A DNA stretch of 64,000 bases from VRUE01 sp963715455 (lineage in GTDB: Bacteria; Actinomycetota; Thermoleophilia; Solirubrobacterales; 70-9): NCBI GenBank assembly GCA_963715455.1, contig OY970245.1:2046001-2110000 (forward strand), given 5' to 3'. Shown one piece after another: positions 32,516 through 41,700 of the stretch. A program made the position numbers and the translations under genes. The notes beneath the pieces are model-generated. The model was not told the origin of the DNA. It saw nothing but the letters and a program-made list of their open reading frames with translations, and searched no databases. The number at the start of each line of letters is the position of its first letter. The stretch's first letter is position 1.

Positions 32516-33292
32516 TCAGCGATCGAGGAAGGCCTCGATCGCGGCGATCGTCTCCCCCGGTGACTCCCAAAGCAGGTTGTGGCCGCCGGGAACGGTGACC
32601 ACGCTGAGCAGTTCGCCCAGCGCCTCGCGGTAGCGCTCCCCCTGCGAGCCCACGCCGGCGAGCTGCGCCTCGGGGTGCACAACCAAGGTGGGCAGGGGAG
32701 CGATTGCCGGCGCCGGCAGGGTCATCTCACTCCAAGCGACGACCGCGGCGCTCGGGCAGAAGCTGAGGCGGAAGCGGCCATCTGGCCCTTTGCGCACGTC
32801 CTTGGCGACGTACGCGGCGACCACATCACGGGGCGCGCTGACAACCGAGTCGCTGGAAAGCAATGCGTTGACGGCTCCGTCGACGGTCGCGAAGCTCCAA
32901 TCGAGGCGATCGATTTCCGCGCCGCGCAGAGCCCGCGCCGGGGCCACGTCAAAGCCCGGGTCGAGCAATATGAGCCGCTCGCTGCCCTCCTCTGCCTGCA
33001 GGGCTGCTTCGGCAACGAGCCGGCCGCCGAAGCTGTGCCCGACCCATGTGGTCCGCTCGACGCCCGCCGCAGCGAGGGTCTCAAGCAGGTCGGCGACGTG
33101 GGTTGCCGCGTTCCAGGGCGGCTCACGCCCCGAGTCGCCGTGACCGCGCAGGTCAACGGCAAGCACCGAGTGGCCGCGCTCGACAAGCCGCTGGCCAAGC
33201 TCCTCGAAGATGCCGCCGTGCTGGGTGACGCCGTGAACGCAGACCACCCGGTCTGGCCCCCCTGCCCCCCAGCTGCGTGTCCTCAGAACCAT
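32516..33292 (-). CDS. alpha/beta hydrolase, last gene of the PKS operon
   Basis: A 258-residue alpha/beta-hydrolase. It has the oxyanion segment CVHGVTQHGG (about 18-27), DLRGHGDS, the nucleophile elbow WVGHSFGGRLVAEA (GxSxG) and a late catalytic His in VPGGHNLLW. It follows the methyltransferase by 49 bp, which a 20-codon ORF bridges. It could act as a type II editing thioesterase or as a product-tailoring hydrolase for the polyketide; the sequence does not decide. The ATG at 33292 is preceded by GAGAGGCGGGG. Confidence 0.85.
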   Translation of the reverse strand: MVLRTRSWGAGGPDRVVCVHGVTQHGGIFEELGQRLVERGHSVLAVDLRGHGDSGREPPWNAATHVADLLETLAAAGVERTTWVGHSFGGRLVAEAALQAEEGSERLILLDPGFDVAPARALRGAEIDRLDWSFATVDGAVNALLSSDSVVSAPRDVVAAYVAKDVRKGPDGRFRLSFCPSAAVVAWSEMTLPAPAIAPLPTLVVHPEAQLAGVGSQGERYREALGELLSVVTVPGGHNLLWESPGETIAAIEAFLDR

Positions 33293-33345
33293 GCCCCGCC
33301 TCTCGCAAGACCCAGCTCGGTCTCGACTTTGCCCATCGCACTCAT
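33283..33345 (-). CDS. 20-residue coupling mini-ORF between methyltransferase and hydrolase
   Basis: Its ATG overlaps the methyltransferase TGA (ATGA) and its stop lies 10 nt inside the hydrolase gene, in another frame. The peptide starts MSAMGKVETELG and is not recognised. Like the mini-ORF between mreC and mreD it fills an otherwise untranslated gap, so it may relay ribosomes. Confidence 0.35.
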   Translation of the reverse strand: MSAMGKVETELGLARGGAWF

Positions 33346-34034
33346 GGCGAACCCCCCTCTTTGCTTGCAGTGAAGAAGGCCATCGCGCCTTCGACTGCGA
33401 TTTCGTAGGAAGCGAACTCACCCGCGAGGGCGGCTTCCAAGTCGTCCCTGTGGTCGTGCAAGTTGTTGAAGACACCCCGCTGGTTGAGCAGCCGCATGAC
33501 CAGGCGCGAACGCCGGGTGTGGGCGACGCCCTCATTGAGCACGGAGCAGCCGAACAAGCGGCCACCGGGCGCCAGCGCCGCCCGGGCGTACTTGAAGGCG
33601 ACCGCCTTCTCGCGCATCGATCCGGGTGCGCAGTTGAGAACGTTGCAGAGTGCCACCGAGTCGAAGGATCCGTCGGGCACACCCCAGGGGGCGAGCACGT
33701 TGGCCTGGAGCGTCTGCGGCCGATAGCGCCGCAGACGCCGAGAAGCGAAGACAAGCGGGTCCGGGTTGATGTCGACCAGCGTGATCTGCGGCTCGGCCCC
33801 CGGGAAGCGACAGCGGTCGAGCAGGTAACCGGTGCCGATACCGACGTCGAGATGGCGGTCGGAAACGTTTTGGTCATAGAGGGCGAGCAGCTGCCGCACC
33901 GAGCAGCGCCAGAAGAGTGGGCAATCGATGCGGTAAGCGATCAGGTCGTAAAGGCGCAGCATCCTGGGCGAGTAGTAGGCCTGGCCCGCGTAGGCGGGGT
34001 CTGTCTTCGGCACCCTGGTCCACCTCTCGCTCAC
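33342..34034 (-). CDS. SAM-dependent methyltransferase of the PKS operon
   Basis: A 230-residue class I methyltransferase. It shows motif I HLDVGIGTGYLLDRC (about 67-81), the acidic end of strand 2 in ITLVDINPDPL, GSFDSVALCNVLNC and ALAPGGRLFGCSVL. The N-terminal part YYSPRMLRLYDLIAYRIDCP resembles small lipid or polyketide methyltransferases. The GTG overlaps the stop of the last PKS gene (GTGA), so it belongs to that operon and probably methylates the released product or its carboxylate or enol; the acceptor is inferred. Confidence 0.87.
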   Translation of the reverse strand: MSERWTRVPKTDPAYAGQAYYSPRMLRLYDLIAYRIDCPLFWRCSVRQLLALYDQNVSDRHLDVGIGTGYLLDRCRFPGAEPQITLVDINPDPLVFASRRLRRYRPQTLQANVLAPWGVPDGSFDSVALCNVLNCAPGSMREKAVAFKYARAALAPGGRLFGCSVLNEGVAHTRRSRLVMRLLNQRGVFNNLHDHRDDLEAALAGEFASYEIAVEGAMAFFTASKEGGSP

Positions 34035-37000
34035 CGCGCCTGCACCCCCGCAGTCACGCCGCCGAGCGTCACGCCGAGGGCATCCTCGACGGCCTGGGCG
34101 GTCGCATCGGCGTGCTCGGTCATGATCGTGAAGTGGTTGCCAGGCACGTCGATCGCGGTGTGCGGCAGATCCCAGGCGGCCTGCCAGCGATCGGGGTCGT
34201 CGTCCTCCATGGTCGACATCGGCTGACTGGCCCTGGCGAGGATCACCGGGGCGCTGAGCTCGGCCGGTCGCCAATCGGCGAAGAGGCGGAAGTAGGCCAT
34301 CATCGCCGTGAGCCGATTGTCGTCGAGCGGTAGCACCTCCTGGTCGGCCGAGAAGAGCGAGCGCATCAGCGACGGTGTGAGCCACCCCAGCCCACCGTCC
34401 TCGCTGAGGTATGTGTCCAGCAGGACGACGGCGGCTGGCGTCATCCCAAGGCTCTCGAGGCGCTCGGCGACTGCGTGGGCGAGCCAGCCCCCGGACGAAC
34501 AACCGACCAGCGCCGCCCCCTCGCGTCGCTCGCTGGTCAGGATCGTTTCGGCCAGAGCCAGGGCCAGGGCTTCGACGCTGTCCGGCAAGAGCTCGCCGGC
34601 GAGGAAGCCCGGCGCTGGCACGGCCACCGCCCGCCGCCTACCGCGGAAGCGCCTGGCGAACCGCACGTATTCCAGCGGGCCGGAGATCGCCATGATCGAG
34701 GGGAAGAGGAAGAGCTCCGGGGTCTCCTCACCTTCGGCGAGCACGATCGGCTGCGGCGCCTGCTGCGGCGCTGCCGCCGCGTCGAATGACCCACGGAAGC
34801 GAGAAGCGGCGCCGATCAGCTCGACCAGCTCAACCGCATCGCCATCCTCCTCGGCACCCTGCAGGAGGGTGAGGAAGGTACTCGGCGGGCCGGCGGCCGC
34901 GCCGGCGCTGACCGTGCCCTCAAGCTCGGCGAGTAGATGCTGGGCGATCTCGGCGACGCTGGGCTGGCTCGCCAGGACCGCGACCGGCAAGTTGGCGCCG
35001 CTCGCCGCGATCACTCGTTTGCGCAGCTCCATCGCACCGACCGAGTCGAAGCCCAGCTCGAGCAGCTTCTGCTCTGGCTCGATGTCCTCGGGGCTGGCAT
35101 GGCCGAGCAGAGTGGCGGCCTGCTGGCGAACCAGTTCGAGCAACGACGCCTCACGCTCCTCCGTCGACATCGCGGCGAGGCGCTGGGCAAGCGAGCCGTG
35201 AGAGCGCTGACGGCGGACCCCACTGCCCACCGAGTCGGTCGGCGCGGCCTGGCGCTGGTCGACCATGTCGGGGACCTCCTCGGCGAGCGGCTCGACGACG
35301 ATCGCCTCGACCGAGAGGATCGGAGCGCCGCCGGGCTCGTAAGCGACGAAACCGCCCCCCTCCTCATCCGCCCCGCAGACGCGTAGCGAAGCGACGCCCG
35401 GGCGATAGAGGCGAACGCCTCGCCAAGAGACCGCCCGCGATCTGGCCCCTTCCTCCGCGCCCGGCCGACCGGCCTCGCGACCGGCTTCCAGCAAGGCCGG
35501 ATGCAAGCCGAAGCGCCCGGCTGCCTGGGCCAGCTCCCCAGCGAGCGAGATCTCGGTGAACTGCGGCCAGCTCTGCAGCGGTTCGGCGAAGGTCGCTTGC
35601 TCGCCACTCAGCAGGCCATGGGCATGGAGCGCCCAGCCCGCCTCACCGGGGTCGGCATCAGACCTGGCGTGGACCGAGACTCGCTGCTGCCCCCCCTCCC
35701 CGGGACTGGCGATCGAGACACGCAGCTGGACCGCGCCCTGCGCGGGCAGGACCAGCGGCTCGACCAGGCTGAGCTCCGCGATCGAGTCGCAGCCAGCCTC
35801 GAGCCCTGCGCGCAGGGCAAGCTCGACGAACACGGCTCCCGGCAGGGCCCCAGCGTCGAGCGGCATCTCGTCGGCCAACCAGGGCTGCGTCTGGAGCGAG
35901 ACGCGCCCAGTGAGCACCACGCCTTCGTCGTCGGGAAGCTCGACCACTGCGCCGAGCAGCGGGTGGGCGGCATCGGTGAGGCCGATCGAGGCGGGGTCCC
36001 CGGCTCCTTGGGAGGCCGAGAGCCAGTAGCGCTGGCGTTGGAAGGGGTAGGTGGGCAGGGGGACTCGCTTGGCATTCGTGCCCTTGAAGAAGCTGGGCCA
36101 CTCGATCGGGATGCCGGCGGTGTGGGCGGTGGCCAGGGCGAGGGCGAGGGCCTGGGCCTCGGGGCGGCCCTGGCGCAGGGTGGGCGCGAAGGCCGCTTGG
36201 GCCTCGCCGCCATCCAGGCACTCCTGGGCCATCGGGATCAAGACCGGGTCGGGGCCGAGCTCCAGGTAGGCGCTGGCGCCCTGGGCGGCGAGGGCTTTGA
36301 CCCCGTCGGTGAAGCGCACGGGTTGGCGCACGTGGGCGACCCAGTAGGCGGGGTCGGTGGCCTGCTCTGGGCTGAGCAGCTCGCCGGTCAGGTTGGAGAC
36401 GATCGGGATCTGGGGCGGGCTGTAGGGGATGGAGTTGGCGAGCTGGGCGAACTCTTCGAGCATCGGCTCGATCAGGGGCGAGTGGAAGGCGTGGGAGACG
36501 ACCAGGCGCTTGGTCTTTGCGCCCTGCTCGCTGAACTGGGCGGCGAGGGCTTCGACGGCCTGCTGCTCACCGGAGATGACGACCGAGGAGGGGCCGTTGA
36601 TCGCCGCGATCGAGAGCTGGGCCTCTTTGCCCTCGATCGCCTCGGCCACCTCTGCCTCGCTGGCGCCGATCGCCACCATTGCCCCACCGCTGGGCAGCTC
36701 TCCCATCAGCTTGCCGCGAGCGGCAACCAGCTTGGCGGCGTCGGGCAGTGAGAAGACCCCGGCGAGGTGGGCGGCGGCGAGCTCGCCGATCGAGTGCCCG
36801 CAGAGCAGCTCGGGCCTCAGGCCTTTGCTCTCCAAGAGTCGGTAGAGGGCGACCTCGAGGGCAAAGAGCGCCGGCTGGGCGTAGGTGGTGTCGTCGAGCA
36901 GCTCGGCGTCTTTGCCGAAGAGCACCTGCGCCAGCGGTATGTCGAGGTGGGGGTCGAGCGCCTCGCAGAGCGCATCGAAGGCTTGGGTGTAGGGGGGGTG

Positions 37001-38752
37001 GGTCTCATAGAGCTCTTTGCCCATGCCCAGGCGCTGGGCGCCTTGGCCGCTGAAGAGATAGGCGAGCTTTGCGGTTGAGAGGGCCTTGCCGGTGGCGGTG
37101 CTCGTTGAGGGCTCGCCATTGGCGAGGGCCTCGAGGCTCGCCAAGAGCTCTTCGCGCTGCTCGCCGACGACTACGGCGCGGTGCTCGAAGGCCGAGCGGG
37201 TCGTGGCCAAGGAGTAGGCGATATCGGCGGGATCGAGTTCGGGGTTGTCCTTGAGGTGCGTTGCCAGACGAGCTGCTTGCTCGGCAAGCGCCTCAGGCGA
37301 TTTGGCCGAGAGGGTGAGGGGGAGCGGGCCTTGGAGGGGCTGGGATGCGGGCGCCTCTCCCCCCTCCCCGGGCTGCTGCGCCTGGGGGCCGGGGGCTGGC
37401 GGTCCCTGCTCCAAGATCAGGTGGGCGTTGGTGCCGCTGACGCTGAAGGAGGAGATGCCGGCGCGCCGCGGCCGCTCGCCAGCGAACCAGGGCTGGGGCT
37501 CGGTGAGCAGCTCGACTTGGCCGGCGTCCCAATCGACCTTCGAGGAGGGCTGGTCGACGTGCAGCGTGCGCGGCAGCACGCCACGCTGCAGCGCCAGCGT
37601 CATCTTGATCACGCCCGCCACGCCGGCCGCCCCCTGGGTGTGACCGATGTTCGACTTGATCGAGCCGAGCCGCAAGGGCTGCTCACGGCCCTGGCCGTAG
37701 GTGGCGAGCAGGGCGCCGGCCTCGATCGGGTCGCCGAGCATCGTGCCGGTGCCGTGCGCCTCGACCGCGTCGACGTCCTGCGGCGTAAGCCGCGCGTCGG
37801 CGAGCGCCTGGCGGATGACCCGTTCCTGAGCCGGGCCGTTGGGGGCCGTGAGGCCATTCGAGGCGCCGTCCTGGTTGACGGCGCTGCCGCGAATCACAGC
37901 CAGCACCGGGTGGCCGTTGCGCTGTGCGTCGGCGAGCCGCTCGAGCACCACCACGCCGACGCCCTCGGCCCAGCCGACCCCGTCGGCCGCCTCGGCAAAG
38001 GCCTTCGAGCGTCCGTCCGGGGCGAGGCCGCGCTGGCGGCTGAAGATCACCATGCTGTTCGGCGTCGCCAGCGCGGTCACACCACCGGCCAGCGCCAGCG
38101 AGCACTCGCGCTGGCGCAGCGCCCGCGCCGCCAGGTGCGTCGCGACGAGCGAGGAGGAGCAGGCCGTGTCGACGGTGATCGCCGGACCCACCAGCCCGAG
38201 CGTGTAGGCGACCCGCCCGGAGACGATGCTGTTGGTCATGCCCGGGGTGATGCCCATCTCGGCATCGGCGTACTCCTGGTACATGACCCCGGCGAAGACC
38301 CCTACCGGCGCGCCGCGCAGGGCGCCGGGGTCGAGCGTCGCGTCTTCCAGCGCCGCCCAGGAGGCTTCCAGCAAGAGGCGCTGCTGGGGGTCCATGATGC
38401 TCGCCTCGCGTGGGCTCACACCGAAGAAGCCGGAGTCGAAGCCGGCCACGTCATCGACGAAGCCGCCCTCGCGCACATAGGTGGCGCCGGGGTGGTCGGG
38501 ATCGGGGTGGTAGATCCGCTCCAGGTCCCAGCCGCGATCCCGTGGGAGGCCAACGATGCCGTCGCGGCCCTCGTCGACCAGCTCCCAGAGCTGCTCGGGC
38601 GAGCTGACGCCGCCCGGGTAGCGGCAGCTCATGCCGACGATCGCGATCGGCTCCTGTGCCTGCCTTTCCAGATCTGCGGCCCGGCGCCGCTCCTTGCGCA
38701 GGTCGACCATCACCCGCTCCAGGTACTGGCGCAGCCTTGCCTCGTCGTTCAT
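34031..38752 (-). CDS. type I PKS, terminal module KS-AT-(decayed DH)-ACP-TE (protein A)
   Basis: Last elongation module and release, 1573 residues. An N-terminal docking coiled-coil (LRQYLERVMVDLRKERRR) leads to KS (Cys198 in DTACSSS, EAHGTGT, KSNIGHTQ) and AT (Ser654 in GHSIGE and HAFHS, the malonyl type). The DH remnant has the first His replaced by Glu962 and the second-site Asp by Glu1089; the YGPAF segment is missing. No KR is present. ACP follows (Ser1237 in GFDS), then TE (Ser1419 in GCSSG, His1540 in PGNHFT). The beta-keto group should therefore remain on the released chain. Starts are coupled: ATGA with protein B, GTGA with the methyltransferase. Confidence 0.95.
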   Translation of the reverse strand: MNDEARLRQYLERVMVDLRKERRRAADLERQAQEPIAIVGMSCRYPGGVSSPEQLWELVDEGRDGIVGLPRDRGWDLERIYHPDPDHPGATYVREGGFVDDVAGFDSGFFGVSPREASIMDPQQRLLLEASWAALEDATLDPGALRGAPVGVFAGVMYQEYADAEMGITPGMTNSIVSGRVAYTLGLVGPAITVDTACSSSLVATHLAARALRQRECSLALAGGVTALATPNSMVIFSRQRGLAPDGRSKAFAEAADGVGWAEGVGVVVLERLADAQRNGHPVLAVIRGSAVNQDGASNGLTAPNGPAQERVIRQALADARLTPQDVDAVEAHGTGTMLGDPIEAGALLATYGQGREQPLRLGSIKSNIGHTQGAAGVAGVIKMTLALQRGVLPRTLHVDQPSSKVDWDAGQVELLTEPQPWFAGERPRRAGISSFSVSGTNAHLILEQGPPAPGPQAQQPGEGGEAPASQPLQGPLPLTLSAKSPEALAEQAARLATHLKDNPELDPADIAYSLATTRSAFEHRAVVVGEQREELLASLEALANGEPSTSTATGKALSTAKLAYLFSGQGAQRLGMGKELYETHPPYTQAFDALCEALDPHLDIPLAQVLFGKDAELLDDTTYAQPALFALEVALYRLLESKGLRPELLCGHSIGELAAAHLAGVFSLPDAAKLVAARGKLMGELPSGGAMVAIGASEAEVAEAIEGKEAQLSIAAINGPSSVVISGEQQAVEALAAQFSEQGAKTKRLVVSHAFHSPLIEPMLEEFAQLANSIPYSPPQIPIVSNLTGELLSPEQATDPAYWVAHVRQPVRFTDGVKALAAQGASAYLELGPDPVLIPMAQECLDGGEAQAAFAPTLRQGRPEAQALALALATAHTAGIPIEWPSFFKGTNAKRVPLPTYPFQRQRYWLSASQGAGDPASIGLTDAAHPLLGAVVELPDDEGVVLTGRVSLQTQPWLADEMPLDAGALPGAVFVELALRAGLEAGCDSIAELSLVEPLVLPAQGAVQLRVSIASPGEGGQQRVSVHARSDADPGEAGWALHAHGLLSGEQATFAEPLQSWPQFTEISLAGELAQAAGRFGLHPALLEAGREAGRPGAEEGARSRAVSWRGVRLYRPGVASLRVCGADEEGGGFVAYEPGGAPILSVEAIVVEPLAEEVPDMVDQRQAAPTDSVGSGVRRQRSHGSLAQRLAAMSTEEREASLLELVRQQAATLLGHASPEDIEPEQKLLELGFDSVGAMELRKRVIAASGANLPVAVLASQPSVAEIAQHLLAELEGTVSAGAAAGPPSTFLTLLQGAEEDGDAVELVELIGAASRFRGSFDAAAAPQQAPQPIVLAEGEETPELFLFPSIMAISGPLEYVRFARRFRGRRRAVAVPAPGFLAGELLPDSVEALALALAETILTSERREGAALVGCSSGGWLAHAVAERLESLGMTPAAVVLLDTYLSEDGGLGWLTPSLMRSLFSADQEVLPLDDNRLTAMMAYFRLFADWRPAELSAPVILARASQPMSTMEDDDPDRWQAAWDLPHTAIDVPGNHFTIMTEHADATAQAVEDALGVTLGGVTAGVQAR

Positions 38753-41700
38753 CCCGCCCCCAGCTCCTCGTCGATCAGCTCGAACATCTCCTCGTGCGAC
38801 ATCGCGCCGAGGTCTTCGCCCCCCTCGTCTTCTCCCCCGACGCCATCGCCCGTCGCCGAGAGGTCGGCGAGCAGGCCGCGCAGGCCGGCGTCGAGCAGGC
38901 CGCGGACCCGCTCGTCGGAGCGTGCCGCGGGCAGCATCTCGGTAAGCCTGGCGAGCACCTCAGCCGCCTCGCGCTCGCCACCCCCCGCGCGCCCCTCGCC
39001 ACCGGCCGCCACGCCGACCTCGCCGATCAGGTGCTTGGCGACAGCCGCCGTGGAGGGGTGATCGAAGACCAGGGTCGGCGGCAGGCGCAGGCCGGTGGCG
39101 ACGTTGAGTCGGTTGCGCAGCTCGACCGCCGCCAGCGAGTCGAAGCCAAGGTCCATGAAGGCCGCTTGCGGCTGGATCCCCTCGCTGGAGGCATGGCCGA
39201 GCACCGCGGCGACGTGACCGCGAACCAGCTCGAGCACGACCCGGTCCCACTCCTCCTCGGGCACGTCCGCGAGGCGCTTGGCCAGCGAGCCCCGTTCGGG
39301 CGCCTGGGCCGAGGAGCCCACCACGCTGCGCAGGATCGCCGGCAGGGCCCCGGCCGCTGCCTGGCCGCGCAGCCCGGCGCGGTCGAGACCGACCGGGACG
39401 AGCAGCGGCGCGCTGCGCTCAAGCGCCAGGTCGAAGAGACCGAGGCCTTGATCTGGATCGAGCGGGCGGATGCCGAAGCGAGCGGCGCGCTGCAGATCTG
39501 CCTCTTCGAGCTTGCCGGTCATGCCGGTCTCCTGCGCCCAGGCGCCCCAGGCCAGCGAGGTGGCCGGCAACCCCTGCGCCTGGCGCTGCGCAGCGAGCCC
39601 GTCGAGGAAGGCATTGGCCGCGGCGTAGTTGGCCTGGCCGGGAGTGCCGAGGATCCCGGCGAAGGAGGAGAAGAGCAGGAAATGGGAGAGCTGGCGCTCG
39701 GCGGTCAGCTCGTGCAGGCTCCAGGCGGCGTCGACCTTCGGCCTGAGCACCTGCGCCAGCCGCTCGGCGTCGAGCGCTTCCAGCAGGCCGTCTTCGAGCA
39801 CGCCCGCGGCGTGGACCACGACACCAAGCGGCTGCTCGGGCGGGATCGTTTCGAGCAACTCGGCCAGCTGGGCGCGGTCGGCCACATCGCAGGCGGCGAT
39901 CTGGGCGCTGGCGCCCAGCTCCTGCAGCTCGGCCTGCAGCTCGGCGGCGCCGGCCGCTGCCACACCGCTGCGACTGACGAGCAGCAGGTGGCGGACGCCG
40001 TGCTCGGCCGCCAGGTGGCGGGCGAGCAGGGCGCCGAGGCCGCTCGTGCCACCCGTGATCAGCACGGTCGCCTCCGGGTCGAGGGGCTGATTGCTCGCAC
40101 CCTCGGGGTCGGTGCCTGCCCGGGAAAGTCGCGGCACCAGCAGGCGACCGGCGCGGACCGCCAGCTGGGGCTCGTCGAGGCTGGCGGCCAGCGCCGCCGG
40201 CAGGACGGCCAGCGAGTCCTCTTCGTCGTCGAGGTCGAGCAGGGCGAAGCGGTCGGGGTGCTCGTTCTGGGCGGAGCGCACCAGGCCCCAGATCAAGGCC
40301 GTGGTGAGGTCGGGGCACTCGCCCTCGCCAGCCGTCACAGCGCGGCTCGTTTGAATGCAGAGGCGGCTGTGCCTGAGGCGCTCCTCGGTCAGCCAGCGCT
40401 GCAGCAGCTCGAGCACCTCGCGAGCGCTGGCGTGCGCCCCGGCCGCCACGTCCTCGTCCTGGGGGCGGAGGGCGACGACGACCAACTCGGGAGCGCTCTC
40501 CTCGCTCGCGGTGAGCAGCGCCTCGAGATCGGCGTAGCGCTCGGCCGCCAGGCCCTCGCCAGCCTGCTCGCCGATGAGGCCCACGCGGGGCGACTCGGCG
40601 CCGTTCGACGCTTGGGCCGGCGCGTCGATCCACTCGATCTCGTAGAGCGGCGGGCGGCCGCGGGCACCGCTGCGCAAGGCGTCGCGGTCGACGGCGCGCA
40701 CGTCCAACGACTCGATCGAGGCGACCGGGTCGCCCGCTGCATCGAAAGCGCGCAGGCCGCGGCCGCCGGTGTCGATACGCACCCGCAGGCTGGCGGCACC
40801 GCGCGAGGCGACCTGCACCCCACGCCAGGCGAAGGGCACGACGAGATCGGCCTCGCCCTCGCCTGCCCGGCCGCTGAGGGCGAGGCCGGCACCGGTATGC
40901 AGGGCGGCGTCGAGCAGCGCCGGGTGCAGGTGGAAGCGCTGCGCCTCCTGGCCCTGCTCCGCGGGCAGCGAGAGCTCGACCAGCAGCTGCTCGCCACTGC
41001 GCCAAGCCGCCTTCACGCCCTGGAAGGTGGGCCCGTACTCGAAGCCCTGCTCGGCGAGCTGCTCGTAGAGGTCTGCGACATCGAGTGGCTCGGCCCCCTC
41101 CGGGGGCCAGGCGGTCAGCGGGCCAATGCTGCCGCGCGCCGCCTGGGCCAACACCCCCTGGGCGTTGCAGGTCCAGGCGGCCGCCTCTCCGGGGCCCTGC
41201 TCGTCATCGGCCTCGGCCCGCGAGTGGATCGTCACCGGCCGCTGCCCATCGCCGTCCGGGGCCCCCACCGAGACCTGGACCTGCACCGCCCCCCGCTCGG
41301 GCAGCACCAGCGGCGCTTGCAGGGTGAGCTCCTCAAGCCGCTCGGCGCCCACCTCGCTGCCGGCGCGCAGGGCCAGCTCGACCAGCGCCGTGCCCGGCGC
41401 GAGGACGATGCCGCCCAGGGCGTGATCGCCGAGCCAGGGATGGGTGCGCAGCGAGAGGCTGCCGGTGAGCAAGACCTGCTCTCCGCCGGCGAGCGCCAGC
41501 CGCGCCCCGAGCAACGGGTGATTGGCGGATGCCTGCCCCAGGGCACTCGGGTCGCCGCTCCCCTGGGAGGCGCTGTCGAGCCAGTAGCGCTGGCGCTGGA
41601 AGGGATAGGTGGGCAGCGGCACCCGCTTGGCATCGGCGCCGGCGAAAAGCGCCTCCCAGTCGAGCTCGCTGCCGCGCACGTGGGCCACGGCAAGGGCCTG

